Positions 1 through 9,340 are shown, numbered from the stretch's first letter. The stretch is 64,000 bases of DNA from Actinoplanes subtropicus (GCF_000721705.1 NZ_JOJL01000004.1:372001-436000); one strand, 5' to 3'. Made by a program: numbers and translations. The notes: generated by a model from the letters alone, not told the origin.

Positions 1-931
1 AGCGGACGCGGCCGCGCGGCACCAGGCGGGTCAGTGGCATCGGCGGGGGCGGCAGCCGCGGGCCGTCGTAGCCGCGGACCTCGCCGAACCGGGGCGTTTG
101 CGACTCCCAGTCGGCGCGCATCTGGACGATCTCGTCATGATCGCGGGCGACGAAGTTCCACCACATCACGAGCCTTTCCTCGAACGGCTCACCGCCCAGG
201 AGCAGCACCTTCGCCGGGGACGACGTGGCGAGGTGAACCGTGGACCGTCCCTGCCCCAGATAGAGCAGCGGTCCCGGTTTCAGCGTCGCACCGTCGACCT
301 CCGGCGCGCCGTCGAGCGCCAATATCCCGTACTCAAACGTGGTTTTGCGGGGAATCTCGGCGGAAGCCCCGGCAGGCAGGGTGAGCTCGGCACCCACCAG
401 GGGTGTGTGGATCCGCGCGGGTGACGTCGCCTCGCCGAGCGTGCCCATCAGGACGGTCGCGGTGACGTCGCCGAAGGTGGCCATCGGAAGATCCGCGTGG
501 TGGGCGAAGGCCGCGGGCATGTCCCGGTCCGCGTGTGGCAGGGCAACCCACAGCTGTACGCCGTGCAGCACGCCCGAATTCTCGCGGGGCGTCTCCTCGG
601 AATGGGCGATGCCCCGGCCCGCGGTCATCAGGTTGAGCTGTCCCGGCCGGATCTCCTGAACGCTGCCCAGCGTGTCGCGGTGCAGGACCTCGCCCGCCAC
701 CAGCCAGGTCACCGTCTGCAGGCCGGTGTGCGGGTGCGGCCCGACCCGCATGCCCGCCGAATCGCCCAGCTCGTGCGGCCCGTACGCGTCGAGGAAGCAC
801 CACGCCCCGACCATCCGCCGCTGCCGGTTGGGCAGGGTGCGGGTGACCGGGAAGCCGCGCGGGCCGCCCAACGCGACCGGCGTCCCGTCCAGGAACTCCG
901 TCGTGACCGGATCCGCCTCGAAGCTGCTCAC
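1..931 (-). CDS. Pirin family protein (3' end beyond window)
   Basis: Cupin-fold pirin-like protein, read on the minus strand from a GTG at 931. The N-terminus carries the pirin signature: LPNRQRRMVGAWCFLD, then DSAGMRVGPHPHTGLQTVTW with metal-ligand-type histidines, then TAGRGIAHSEE. Pirins bind a metal through three His and one Glu; some oxidise quercetin and others act as transcriptional cofactors. The role here is unknown. About 310 codons are visible with no stop, so the C-terminus lies outside the window. The next gene upstream on the same strand (PPOX family) ends 9 bp before this start, which suggests co-transcription. Family is confident, function is not. Confidence 0.9.
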   Translation of the reverse strand, partial: MSSFEADPVTTEFLDGTPVALGGPRGFPVTRTLPNRQRRMVGAWCFLDAYGPHELGDSAGMRVGPHPHTGLQTVTWLVAGEVLHRDTLGSVQEIRPGQLNLMTAGRGIAHSEETPRENSGVLHGVQLWVALPHADRDMPAAFAHHADLPMATFGDVTATVLMGTLGEATSPARIHTPLVGAELTLPAGASAEIPRKTTFEYGILALDGAPEVDGATLKPGPLLYLGQGRSTVHLATSSPAKVLLLGGEPFEERLVMWWNFVARDHDEIVQMRADWESQTPRFGEVRGYDGPRLPPPPMPLTRLVPRGRVR

Positions 932-940
932 GCCTCGACG

Positions 941-1336
941 CTACTGCCGGAACGCGCTCGAGCCGAGGACCTTCGTCACGCTGATCTCGATGACCACGCG
1001 CTCGGGGTTGGGGCGCGGCGTGCGGTAGCGGGCCGCGTAGAACCGCTCGCCGGCGTGCACCGCCGCGGGATCTTCCCGGACGACGGCGAAGCCCTCGATC
1101 GTGGACCACCTCGGGCCGTCCACCTGGCAGACCGCGACCCGCTCGCCGCCATTCCGGATATGTCGGACATGGGCGGAAAATGCCGAGGAAATCACGCGGC
1201 ACAGGCGAGCCTCGGGGTCGAGGGTCGCGCCGACCGCCACGACGTGCGGCGAGCCATCTTTGCGCAGCGTGGTGAGGGTGCACAGGTGCCGCTCGGCCCA
1301 GAACGCAAGGAGCGCGGGGTGGGACAGCGAGATCAT
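941..1336 (-). CDS. PPOX-class (pyridoxamine 5'-phosphate oxidase-like) protein
   Basis: Small 131-aa split-beta-barrel flavin or F420-binding protein of the PPOX family. It opens MISLSHPALLAFWAERHLCT, followed by LTTLRKDGSPHVVAVG, the usual first strands with the phosphate-binding Arg/Lys region, and ends with an IEISVTKVLG strand. Size and layout fit actinobacterial F420-dependent PPOX enzymes, whose substrates are mostly unknown. The ATG at 1336 overlaps the stop of the upstream DUF2252 gene by 4 bp (ATGA), so translation is probably coupled. The pirin gene follows 9 bp downstream. Whether it uses FMN or F420 cannot be told from the sequence. Confidence 0.85.
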   Translation of the reverse strand: MISLSHPALLAFWAERHLCTLTTLRKDGSPHVVAVGATLDPEARLCRVISSAFSAHVRHIRNGGERVAVCQVDGPRWSTIEGFAVVREDPAAVHAGERFYAARYRTPRPNPERVVIEISVTKVLGSSAFRQ

Positions 1337-2748
1337 GCCACCGTCTCCGCCGGCAGCACGCCCCGGTGGACCGCCGCCACCAGCGCCGCGTGGTCGCTCT
1401 CCACCTGGTCGGCGTACGTACGGGCGAACCGGCACAGCGAGTCGGCCAGCTTGTCGCTGCCGCCGATGTACCCGGCGATCATCGACGCGCCGCTGGTCCG
1501 CGCGTGCGACTTGGCCAGCAGGAACCCGCAGATCCCGGCGTAGTCGGCGAGCGCGCCGGCGTCGATGTCCTCGACCAGGATCGCGCCCTTCATGTCGCGG
1601 AACTGCCGCACGTAGAACTGGGTGTCGCCGACCGTGGTCCAGCCCAGCAGCGGGTCGCTGACCGTCTGCAGCGCCTGCTGGTACTCCACCACCCGCTGCC
1701 CCTGGTGGCGGTGCCAGGCCGACTCGCCGTGCTGGTGCACCGCGATCACCGAGCGGCGGGCCTGCTTCAGCTGCAGGAACACGACGTCGTCGGGGCTGCT
1801 TCCCTCGCAGAGCGCCACGTACGCCCGCAGGCCCACCGACCCGACGCCGACCACCTTGTGCGCGATGTCGACGATCCGGTACCCGGCCAGGATCCGCGCC
1901 CAGTGCGGCGGCAGCGTGTTCAGGTAGCCGTCGAGCGCCTCGGCCAGCGCGTCCCACTCGCCCTCCGACGGCCGGGTGATCAGCGGCGGCTCCTCGACCA
2001 GCTTGAACGTGCCGTCCCGCCGCTCGGTGAAGCGGGGCAGCGCGCGGTCGCTGGTCCGCCGCCGGGCGCGCCGGGCGGCCCGCTCGATCTCGTCGCGGAA
2101 GCTGGCCCGGGTTGCCGCCGAGCGCAGCCGCTCCACGTCCAGCCGATCGAACGAGCGGCCCAGCAGCGGCCGCTCGGCCAGGTGCGCCAGCTGCTCCTTG
2201 TACTCGTCGACGCAGTGCCGGACCGCGTCGACGCAGGCCGTCTCGCGGAACCCGTTCTGCCGGCCGGCCACGTAGACGCTGACCGTGAGCCGGCGCAGGT
2301 CCCACTCCCAGGCGCCCGGGTGCGCCTCGTCGAAGTCGTTGAGGTCGAAGACCAGCTCCCGCTCGGGGGAGGCGTAGAAGCCGAAATTGCCCAGGTGGGC
2401 GTCGCCGCAGATGACAGGGGTGATGCCGGTGGCCGGCAGGGCGGCGAAGTCGTCGGCCATCACGTTCGCCGAGCCGCGCAGGAACGCGTACGGCGAGGAG
2501 ATCATCCGGCCGATCCGGATCGGGACCAGCCACGGCTGACGGCCGTAGTTCTGGTCGATCACCTGCTGGACCGGGTCGGCCCGGTCGGCCGGCGGCGTCC
2601 AGAACGCCATGTCCGACCGGTGGGCGCGCTCGCGCAGCGACCGGCCCAGCTCGTAGCGGTCCGCGCGCGGCCGCGCCGGCCGGCGGAGCGACGTGAACCC
2701 GTCGTCCGCGCCTGTGTCGAGCACGATGTGCCCGGTGGCTGGTTCCAT
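1333..2748 (-). CDS. DUF2252 domain protein
   Basis: 471-aa DUF2252 protein. The fold resembles aminoglycoside phosphotransferases: CGDAHLGNFGFY resembles the catalytic-loop motif and VFDLNDFDE the metal-binding DFD motif. An N-terminal SDMAFWTPPADRADPV segment and a late HQHGESAWHRHQGQRVVEYQ stretch are also family hallmarks. No activity has been firmly assigned, though kinase-like fold membership is established knowledge. I chose the ATG at 2748; an in-frame GTG at 2769 is possible and neither has a clean ribosome-binding site. It heads the three-gene minus-strand set DUF2252-PPOX-pirin. Confidence 0.85.
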   Translation of the reverse strand: MEPATGHIVLDTGADDGFTSLRRPARPRADRYELGRSLRERAHRSDMAFWTPPADRADPVQQVIDQNYGRQPWLVPIRIGRMISSPYAFLRGSANVMADDFAALPATGITPVICGDAHLGNFGFYASPERELVFDLNDFDEAHPGAWEWDLRRLTVSVYVAGRQNGFRETACVDAVRHCVDEYKEQLAHLAERPLLGRSFDRLDVERLRSAATRASFRDEIERAARRARRRTSDRALPRFTERRDGTFKLVEEPPLITRPSEGEWDALAEALDGYLNTLPPHWARILAGYRIVDIAHKVVGVGSVGLRAYVALCEGSSPDDVVFLQLKQARRSVIAVHQHGESAWHRHQGQRVVEYQQALQTVSDPLLGWTTVGDTQFYVRQFRDMKGAILVEDIDAGALADYAGICGFLLAKSHARTSGASMIAGYIGGSDKLADSLCRFARTYADQVESDHAALVAAVHRGVLPAETVA

Positions 2749-2772
2749 AGCAATGGCCAGCCTAAACACCCC

Positions 2773-3978
2773 TCATGAACGGGAGATGGCCAGCCCGAAC
2801 GAGGACGGCTTGACGCCCGGAAACACTCCGTCCAGGGAACCGAAACCGCACCTTTTCTGGAGAATCTCCCCGATCACCGCGCGGTAGTCGGTGGTGACCG
2901 CGAGATCGCCGTCGACCAGCGCGGCGGGGGAGAGGCCGGGCCAGGCCGTATGGACCCGGCCGCCACGGACCGCGCCGCCGAGCAGGAGCATGGCGTTGCC
3001 GTGGCCGTGGTCGGCGCCGCGGGACGCGTTCTCGGCGACCCGGCGGCCGAACTCGCTGATCGTCAGCACCGTGGTCGAGGCCATCCCGGCCGGGCCGAGG
3101 TCGGCGGCGAACGCGGCGAGGGCGGCGGCCAGGCCGGTGAGGTTGTCGTGCATCCGCTGGCCCTTGACCGCGGTGCCGAGCGCGTCGTGCATGTCCCAGT
3201 CGCCGCAGTCCACGGCCGCCGCGGCCAGCGTGGGCCCCGACTTGATCAGGCGGGCCACGTCGCGCAGCGCCGCGCCGAGGTCGGTGTCGGGGTAGGTGGC
3301 GGCGGGCTGGTAGGGGGCGGCGCGGAGCGTGGCGGTCGCGGCGAGGGCGGCCATCGCCTGGGCGGCCGGCGCGTCCGCGTACATCCGGCTCAAGGCGGCC
3401 GCGATCGGGCGCTGGGCGGAGTCGCCGGCCAGCGTGAACTTGTCGATCGACGCCATCGACGGCGCCGGAACCGGGCCGGCGAGCAGCCGGGCCGGCATGG
3501 CGTGGCCGAGCGAGACGCCGGCGAGCGGGCCGGTCGCGCCGGTGCCGCCGAGCATCCGGTCCAGCCAGCCGGTGCGGATCGAGGTGCCGGGCGCGGCGTT
3601 CTCCATCGCCTCCATCGCGGCGAAATGCGAGCGGGTGGGGTTGGCCTGGCCGACCGCGTGCACGGCGGCGAGCCTGCCCGCCTGCCAGTGCGGCAGCAGG
3701 GGAGCGAGCGCCGGGTGCAGCCCGAAGGTGCCGTCCCCGGCGATGACCTGGCTCTTCGGCAGGCCGATCGTCGGCCGCGCCCGGTAGTAGTCCGGGTCGC
3801 CGATCGGGGCGATCGCGGAGAGCCCGTCGAAACCGCCGCGCAGCGACACCACGACCAGCGTGTCGCCGGCGTAGCCCGGCTCGGCGTGGGCGACCCGGGT
3901 GGCGACCGTGGCGCCGGCGATGCCGAGCGTGGCGCCGAGCAGCGTACGCCGGTCGAGGGTGCAGTCCCGGAACTTCAT
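2773..3978 (-). CDS. DUF1501 domain protein, secreted
   Basis: 401-aa DUF1501 protein. The N-terminus carries DRRTLLGATLG, a twin-arginine-like signal followed by a hydrophobic stretch and an AHA|EPG cleavage-type site, so export is likely. The mature part opens TLVVVSLRGGFDGLSAI and later has RSHFAAMEAMENAAPG, TGWLDRML and a terminal EFGRRVAENASRGADHGHG segment, all typical of this alkaline-phosphatase/sulfatase-like fold. Function is unknown. DUF1501 and DUF1800 genes are commonly adjacent, and here DUF1800 ends 2 bp upstream, so the two are surely one operon. Its stop lies 24 bp before the DUF2252 start. Confidence 0.9.
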   Translation of the reverse strand: MKFRDCTLDRRTLLGATLGIAGATVATRVAHAEPGYAGDTLVVVSLRGGFDGLSAIAPIGDPDYYRARPTIGLPKSQVIAGDGTFGLHPALAPLLPHWQAGRLAAVHAVGQANPTRSHFAAMEAMENAAPGTSIRTGWLDRMLGGTGATGPLAGVSLGHAMPARLLAGPVPAPSMASIDKFTLAGDSAQRPIAAALSRMYADAPAAQAMAALAATATLRAAPYQPAATYPDTDLGAALRDVARLIKSGPTLAAAAVDCGDWDMHDALGTAVKGQRMHDNLTGLAAALAAFAADLGPAGMASTTVLTISEFGRRVAENASRGADHGHGNAMLLLGGAVRGGRVHTAWPGLSPAALVDGDLAVTTDYRAVIGEILQKRCGFGSLDGVFPGVKPSSFGLAISRS

Positions 3979-3980
3979 GA

Positions 3981-5480
3981 TCACCTCAGCTGGAAGGTCG
4001 GCGAGTCGAGGACCAGCGCGATCAGGTACGGCGCGCTGCCCGCGAGGGACTTGTCGTTGTCGCGCAGAGGACTGGTCGGCAGCTTCCCGGCGACACTGAG
4101 CACGGCGGCGGTGTGCTCGGCCGGCAACTTGGTCCCGGTCAGGCGGGTCGCAAGAGCATCGACCAATCCGCCGTACGTCGTGGGCAGGCTCGGCACCAGC
4201 GAGCGGAGGAGGTCCGCCGGCCTGGTCAACTGGCTGGGGTACCAGCCGGTGGCCAGGTTGAGGTGCAAGTTGCAGCGCAGGAGGAAGCCGGACGCCGAGG
4301 CCCAGGCCGCCCCGAGATCCGGGAAGCCGTCCGGCGTGTCCCACCGGAGCGGCGCGTTCCCGGCGTCGACCATCGCGTTGTAGAGCGCGTCGAGCGCCTT
4401 CACCCCGGCGGTCTCCGGGCCCAATCCGAGCGTACGGACGGTGGCGATCATGTCCTCGAACGGCGTGCGCGTCTTGCCGCCGAAGGCCCCGGCGAACTCG
4501 GCCGAGGTGAACAGGGCGCGCAGCACCGGCACGATGGCGGTGTCGTTGTCGAGGTAGATCTGGGCGAGCCGGGCGACCAGCGACTCCGGCGGCACGTCGG
4601 CGACGAACCGGACGCACAGCTTGCGGGCGAGCCGCTGGGCGGTGGCCGGGTGCCGGGCCAGGTAGTCGCAGAAGGCGAGGGGCCCGGACTCGTCGGCCGG
4701 GTTGGCGTGGCCGAAGCCGAGCGCCTTGACCGGGCCGCCGGCGTGCCGGGACGGGTCGTAGACGTACCCGCCGTCCTTGTCCACCGTCATCCCGGTGAGC
4801 AGGCGGGCGGCCTGCCGGACGTCCTCCTCGCTGTAGATCAGTCCGACCGTGTGCAGCTCCATCAGCTCGCGGGCGTAGTTCTCGTTGGGCCGGGTCTTCG
4901 TCGACGTGCGGTTGTCCAGGTAGGTGAGCATCGCCGGGTGGCGCATGGAGGCCTTGAGCAGATCGGCGTACGTGCCGAGGGCGTACCTGCGCAGGACCTG
5001 GGCGTCGTAGTCGGGCCGGCTGTCCCAGGTGCCGCCGGAGGGCGCGGCGACGTGCAGATGATTGGCCCAGAACTGGACGACTACCTCGTACAACTGCCGG
5101 TCGCTCCATGCGGCGCGGACGATCGCGGCCCGGCCGAGCTGCCCGAACGCGGCGTAGGAGTTGGCCTTGAGTGCCGACCGTACGGCCGGGATGCTCGCGC
5201 CGGCGAGGGGGAGCCGGGTCAGTACGGCGGCGGCCCGGGAGTCGTCGATCGCCGCCGGGTCGAGCTGCCGGTTCAGCCAGCCGTCCAGGCCCAGCCGGCG
5301 GGCCTCGGCGAGGGCGGCGGGGGTCGGGCCGAAGGTGGCGCGGCGGAGCAGGTGGGCGATGGGGTCGGCCTCGAGCCCCGGCACCGGCCCGGTGGCGGCG
5401 TGGGCGGCCTCGGCCGGGCCGATCGTGGCGACGGCGGTGGCGGCTCCGGCGGCGGCGATGAGCGTACGGCGGGTCGTCAT
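3981..5480 (-). CDS. DUF1800 domain protein, secreted (Tat-type signal)
   Basis: 499-aa DUF1800 protein starting at ATG 5480. The N-terminus MTTRRTLIAAAGAATAVATI is a likely Tat signal. Family marks follow in order: HLLRRATFGPTPAALAEARR, WANHLHVA, YALGTYADLLKASMRHPAML, NENYARELMELHTVG, and a C-terminal TGWYPSQLTRPADLL. Function is not established; the DUF1800-DUF1501 pair is thought to act together outside the membrane. It is divergent from the ROK kinase at 5597, leaving 116 bp for two promoters. No lipobox or sortase signal is visible. Confidence 0.92.
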   Translation of the reverse strand: MTTRRTLIAAAGAATAVATIGPAEAAHAATGPVPGLEADPIAHLLRRATFGPTPAALAEARRLGLDGWLNRQLDPAAIDDSRAAAVLTRLPLAGASIPAVRSALKANSYAAFGQLGRAAIVRAAWSDRQLYEVVVQFWANHLHVAAPSGGTWDSRPDYDAQVLRRYALGTYADLLKASMRHPAMLTYLDNRTSTKTRPNENYARELMELHTVGLIYSEEDVRQAARLLTGMTVDKDGGYVYDPSRHAGGPVKALGFGHANPADESGPLAFCDYLARHPATAQRLARKLCVRFVADVPPESLVARLAQIYLDNDTAIVPVLRALFTSAEFAGAFGGKTRTPFEDMIATVRTLGLGPETAGVKALDALYNAMVDAGNAPLRWDTPDGFPDLGAAWASASGFLLRCNLHLNLATGWYPSQLTRPADLLRSLVPSLPTTYGGLVDALATRLTGTKLPAEHTAAVLSVAGKLPTSPLRDNDKSLAGSAPYLIALVLDSPTFQLR

Positions 5481-5596
5481 GCGGACCAGATCGACGGGAT
5501 CCGCGGCCGGTTGCGCCCCGGCAACCGGGACTAACCGAACCGCAATCCGGCCGCACCCGTACCGTCGGCGGCCGAATCGGACGTACGCTCACTTTC

Positions 5597-6637
5597 GTGG
5601 ATCAGCCAGAACCCGTACGCACCCCCGCCAGCTGGGTCGTCGTCGGCCTCGACAACGGCGGCACCTGCAACAACGCCACCGTGCTCGACGCCACCGGGCA
5701 GTTCCTGGTCGATCACCTGGTGGAGAACCCGAGCCTCGTGGACGACGGCCCCGAGTCCGCGGTCACCGCCCTCGCCGACGCCTTCCGGAACATCCTGGAG
5801 CTGACCAGCACCCCGCTGACCCTGGTCCGCGCGGTCGGCCTGGACACCCCCGGCCCGGCCAGCGCCACCGGCGTGATCTCCTCGAAGGGCTCGACGAACT
5901 TCAACCAGGTCTCCTGGCACGGCTTCGACATCCGCGGCGCCCTGGAGGCCGAGCTGGGCCTCCCGGTCGTCTACAACAACGACGCCAACGCGGCCGCCCT
6001 CTACGCCCACCACCGCCATTTCGGCGACGACGCGATGAAGCGCTCCTCGATCGCCGCGATAGTCGGCACCGGCCTGGGCGGCGGCGTGGTGGAGAGCGGC
6101 CGGGTCGTCAGCGGCGCCGCGGGCATGGCCGGCGAGCTGGGCCACGTGCAGATCCCCCTGCACGGTGTCCTCGAGCCCGACCAGCCGATCCCGGCGTGCA
6201 ACTGCGGCTTCGAGGGCGACGTGGAGAGCGTCGCCTCCCTGACCGGCATCAAGAACAACCTCCTGCCGTACTGGCTGACCCGCTTCCCCGACCACCCGCT
6301 GGCCACCGAGCCGATCGGCAAGGCGGCGAAACTGCTGCGCGGCTACGGCGAGAGGGAAGACCCCCTGGCCCTGGCGGTCTTCGGCCAGCAGGCCCGCGCC
6401 ATCGGCAAGCTCTTCACGATCGCCGCCAACTTCACCGACCCGCACGCGTACCTCCTGGGCGGCGGCGTGGTCGAGGCCGCCCCCCAGTTCCGCCAGTGGT
6501 TCCTCAACACGGTGCGTGAGTCCACCGAGCTGCGCCGCGAGCAGCTGGCGGTGGCATCCTTCGCCCTGGTCGCGGACCTGGACATGGCCGGCGCCCGGGG
6601 AGCGGCCGTCGCCGCCCTGGAACGCGTCAAAGCCTGA
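5597..6637 (+). CDS. ROK family sugar kinase
   Basis: 346-aa ROK protein with a GTG start at 5597. It has the ATP-binding GLDNGGT motif (Asp19), a catalytic-type NNDANAAAL segment, a GTGLGGGVV phosphate loop, the ROK signature GELGHVQIP, and a CNCGFEGDVES segment in place of the classic CxCGxxGCxE zinc motif. The family phosphorylates glucose, N-acetylglucosamine or fructose; the substrate cannot be read here. No helix-turn-helix is present at the N-terminus, so it is an enzyme rather than a ROK repressor. It is convergent with the SARP gene, stops 5 bp apart. Confidence 0.88.
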   Translation: MDQPEPVRTPASWVVVGLDNGGTCNNATVLDATGQFLVDHLVENPSLVDDGPESAVTALADAFRNILELTSTPLTLVRAVGLDTPGPASATGVISSKGSTNFNQVSWHGFDIRGALEAELGLPVVYNNDANAAALYAHHRHFGDDAMKRSSIAAIVGTGLGGGVVESGRVVSGAAGMAGELGHVQIPLHGVLEPDQPIPACNCGFEGDVESVASLTGIKNNLLPYWLTRFPDHPLATEPIGKAAKLLRGYGEREDPLALAVFGQQARAIGKLFTIAANFTDPHAYLLGGGVVEAAPQFRQWFLNTVRESTELRREQLAVASFALVADLDMAGARGAAVAALERVKA

Positions 6638-6642
6638 AGCGC

Positions 6643-8478
6643 CTACCGCACGCCCAGCGCGGCGACCCGCGCCACCGCGTCGCGGAGGTCCTGCTCGGCG
6701 TCCTCGTGGACCGCGCGCTCGCGGGCGAACAGTCGCACCAGGTCGTGCATGCGGTAGCGCACCCGCCCGGCCTCCACCCTGGTCACCTCGGTCAGCCGGA
6801 CGTCGGCGAGCTGCTCGACCAGGTCCTCCGCCTCGGGCAGGTCCACGTCGAGCAGCGCACCGACCGTCCGCGCGGCGATGTCCGGCAGGTCGAGGAACCC
6901 GATGGCCCGCAGGGCGCGCTGGGCCGGCGGTCGCAGTCCCTGATAGCTGACGGCCAGCCCGCTGCGGACGGCGAGGTCGTCGATCTGCAGCTCGTCCAGG
7001 CGGCGCCGCTCGTCCGACAGCCGCTCCACCAACTGCTCCAGGCGCCAGTGGGGCCGGGCGGCCAGGCGTGACCCGACGATCCGCAGGGCCAGGGGCAGCC
7101 GGGCACAGTGCCGCACGAGGGCCGCCAGGGCCTGCGGCTCGGCCGCCGCCCGGTCGGGGCCGATGATGCCCCGCAGGAGGGCGGTGGCTTCCGCCTCGGC
7201 CATCACGTCGAGGTCCAGGTGCCGGGCGCCCGGCAGCGTGGTCAGCCGGGCCCGGGTCGAGATCAGGACGGCGCTGCTCGCCCCGCCCGGCAGGAAGGGA
7301 CGCACCTGGGCGGCGCCGGCCGCGTCGTCCAGCACCACGAGCACGCTGCGGCCGTCCAGCCAGGCCCGGTATCGGTCGATGCATTCGTCCAGGTCCGCGG
7401 TGGCGCTGCCGGGGTCCTCGCCCACGCTGCGCAGGAGGCGGCGCAGCGCCTCCCCGGCGGGCACCGGCTGCGCCTGGTTGCCGCCGAGCGGCACGAACCA
7501 CCGGCCGTCCGGGAAGTGCCTGGCGAGCCGGTGGGCGGCGTGCACGGCGAGCGACGTCTTGCCCACCCCGCCCTGGCCGCTGATCACCGCCACCGGTGAC
7601 CCGCCCGTGGTCAGCATGGCGGTGAGCGCGGTGACGGCCGGCTGGTTCCCGGTGAAGTCGGGCAGGTCCGGAGGCAGCCGGCACGGGCCGCCCGGCCGGG
7701 TCCGGCCCGTGCCCGCGGCCGGGCCGGCGGCGGTGCGCCGGTCGGCCCGCAGGACGGCGGTGTGCGCGCGTCGCGCCTCCGGCCCCGGATGCACGCCGAG
7801 GTGGTCGTTCAGGCGGGTCCGCAGCGTCTCGAATGTCAGCAGCGCCTCGGCGGGCCGCCCGGTCGCGGCGAGCAGCTCGATCAAGCGAGCGTGCACCGGT
7901 TCGTCGAACGGCCGCGCCGCCGCTACCCGCTGCAGCGCCTCCGTGGCGGCTTCCAGGTCATCGGCCGCCGATGCCGCGGTGGCCATCGCCAGCGCGGCGT
8001 CACGTACGGCGTCCTCGACCCTCGAGACCAGGGCGTCCTCGCGGTCCAGGCCGTCCAGACCGTCCAGCACCGGTCCGCGGACCAGACCCATCGCGCTGGC
8101 CAGGCGGGCGTAGCGGTCCTGGTCGGCGCCGGTCGTCGCCGCCTGCAGGTGGTCACGGAACTGGTGGACGTCCACCACGTCAGCGCCGCACGACAGCAGA
8201 TATCCCTGGCCGTCGTGGTGCAGGACGACGGCGCCGCCGGTCTCGGCCCGCAGCCACTCCCGGAGCCGGGAGATCGCCACGTGCAGGCTGCCCCGGCTGA
8301 CGTCCCCGAGCCGGTCCGCCCAGGCGACCTTGATCAGTCGTTCCGCGGTCAGCGGCACCTGTGCCAGCAGCAGGACGCCGAGCAGCCGGCGGACCACCGC
8401 CGATCGTGGCAGTGCCATCGCCGTCTGCCCGCGCCGGCCCCGCATCGGACCAAGCACTTCGAAAAACAAGTCGTGCAT
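6643..8478 (-). CDS. SARP/AfsR-type regulator: BTAD plus NB-ARC, no TPR tail
   Basis: 611-aa regulator. Order: winged helix opening FEVLGPMRGRRGQ, BTAD domain (about residues 100-250), then an NB-ARC ATPase with Walker A GQGGVGKT near residues 301-308, a VLVVLDDAAG Walker B and an LPLALRIVGSRLA GxP-type motif. It ends soon after the post-ATPase winged helix (MHDLVRLFARERA), so it lacks the TPR array of full-length AfsR (about 990 aa). The ATG at 8478 is preceded by a GGGGGAACG ribosome-binding site and starts at the conserved domain edge; an upstream in-frame start would only add unconserved residues. It probably activates a nearby gene; the divergent secreted protein at 8793 is the obvious candidate. 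Confidence 0.9.
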   Translation of the reverse strand: MHDLFFEVLGPMRGRRGQTAMALPRSAVVRRLLGVLLLAQVPLTAERLIKVAWADRLGDVSRGSLHVAISRLREWLRAETGGAVVLHHDGQGYLLSCGADVVDVHQFRDHLQAATTGADQDRYARLASAMGLVRGPVLDGLDGLDREDALVSRVEDAVRDAALAMATAASAADDLEAATEALQRVAAARPFDEPVHARLIELLAATGRPAEALLTFETLRTRLNDHLGVHPGPEARRAHTAVLRADRRTAAGPAAGTGRTRPGGPCRLPPDLPDFTGNQPAVTALTAMLTTGGSPVAVISGQGGVGKTSLAVHAAHRLARHFPDGRWFVPLGGNQAQPVPAGEALRRLLRSVGEDPGSATADLDECIDRYRAWLDGRSVLVVLDDAAGAAQVRPFLPGGASSAVLISTRARLTTLPGARHLDLDVMAEAEATALLRGIIGPDRAAAEPQALAALVRHCARLPLALRIVGSRLAARPHWRLEQLVERLSDERRRLDELQIDDLAVRSGLAVSYQGLRPPAQRALRAIGFLDLPDIAARTVGALLDVDLPEAEDLVEQLADVRLTEVTRVEAGRVRYRMHDLVRLFARERAVHEDAEQDLRDAVARVAALGVR

Positions 8479-8792
8479 CGTTCCCCCGTTATGGCAAACC
8501 GCCACGGAGCCCCCGCTCATGGCAGCGGACACCCTACAACGGGGGTACGAGCGGGGTAAGCCCGAGCGCGGCTGCTGTGAGCCGCAGGTAAGCGCGGTGC
8601 GGAACAGTTGTCGGCGGTCGCGCGGACGCCGAGGGCATCACCTGACGCCGGGGGAGTACGCCGCGACCGGGTGCTGGTCGTCCCCGACCCGCGCGGGGCC
8701 GGTGCGGCTGGTGAGAGGTCGCACCACCGGACCCCGCCGGGAGCCGGACCGCCCAGCCGCCCGTCAATCGTCCACGCCACAGGAGGGGCTAT
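8479..8792. other. Divergent intergenic region, SARP / secreted protein
   Basis: Some 314 bp without a convincing gene. It must hold both promoters. I see no clear SARP-type direct heptamer repeat set and no strong -35/-10 pair. The AGGAGGGG ribosome-binding site of the plus-strand gene lies at its right edge. Confidence 0.5.
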
Positions 8793-9290
8793 ATGCAGAA
8801 CCTTTCCCTGCGCCGGCTCGCCACGGCGGTCATCGGGTCGGTGGCAGTCGCCACGCCCGCGCTGACCGTCGGGGCGAGCCCGGCCGCAGCCGTCCCACCG
8901 CCGTCGAAGTACAAGGTCGCGGTGACCCGGACCATCAGCGACAACGTCGACTTCAGCCGGCGCGTCGCCTCGTGCACCGGGTCCGAGGGCACCACCTGCA
9001 GCATCACCCGAGAGAAGTCGGTGTCGACGACGATCCAGGTCGACGGCGGCGTCACGGCCGACTACGTCGCCGCCTCCATCGGGTTCAGCAGGACGAAGGA
9101 ATCCTCGACGTCGGTGACCTGCACCTCGCCGGCGCTCAAGAACGGCCAGACCTGGAGCGCCTTCGCCATCGGCACGCGCAAGTACTACACCATCTCCGTT
9201 CTCAAGAACGGATCATGGGTGCAGGTCGGCGGCATCAAGACCGCCTGGGAACCGCACAACTACCCCAGCATCTGGTGCGGCTTCTACTGA
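8793..9290 (+). CDS. Small secreted protein, unknown function
   Basis: 165-aa secreted protein with a strong AGGAGG site and ATG at 8793. A signal peptide (about residues 1-33, ending SPAAA) precedes a roughly 130-aa mature domain. The domain is rich in Ser/Thr/Val with alternating polar and hydrophobic residues, suggesting a beta-sandwich, and contains four cysteines (SCTG, TTCS, TCTSP, WCGF) that could form two disulfides after export. A NGQTWSAFAIGTRKYYTI segment near the end resembles a recurring element in unassigned streptomycete secreted proteins (my recollection, not searched). A strong terminator follows. Its neighbour is the divergent SARP regulator. No enzyme motif is visible. Confidence 0.8.
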   Translation: MQNLSLRRLATAVIGSVAVATPALTVGASPAAAVPPPSKYKVAVTRTISDNVDFSRRVASCTGSEGTTCSITREKSVSTTIQVDGGVTADYVAASIGFSRTKESSTSVTCTSPALKNGQTWSAFAIGTRKYYTISVLKNGSWVQVGGIKTAWEPHNYPSIWCGFY

Positions 9291-9300
9291 TGCCTCCCGC

Positions 9301-9334
9301 CCGGCCCGCTCCGAATTCCACCGGAGCGGGCCGG
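9301..9334 (+). terminator. Intrinsic terminator after secreted protein
   Basis: Perfect 13-bp inverted repeat CCGGCCCGCTCCG / CGGAGCGGGCCGG with an 8-nt loop, 10 bp after the stop codon of the secreted protein. There is no T-tract, as is usual in actinomycetes. It may also serve the convergent repeat protein. Confidence 0.75.
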
Positions 9335-9340
9335 CCCCGT

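Noticed and set aside
1366..2778. Long plus-strand frame opposite DUF2252 and many similar long frames
   Set aside because: Arg/Pro/Gly-rich shadow translations caused by high GC; no domains, and they mirror confident genes.
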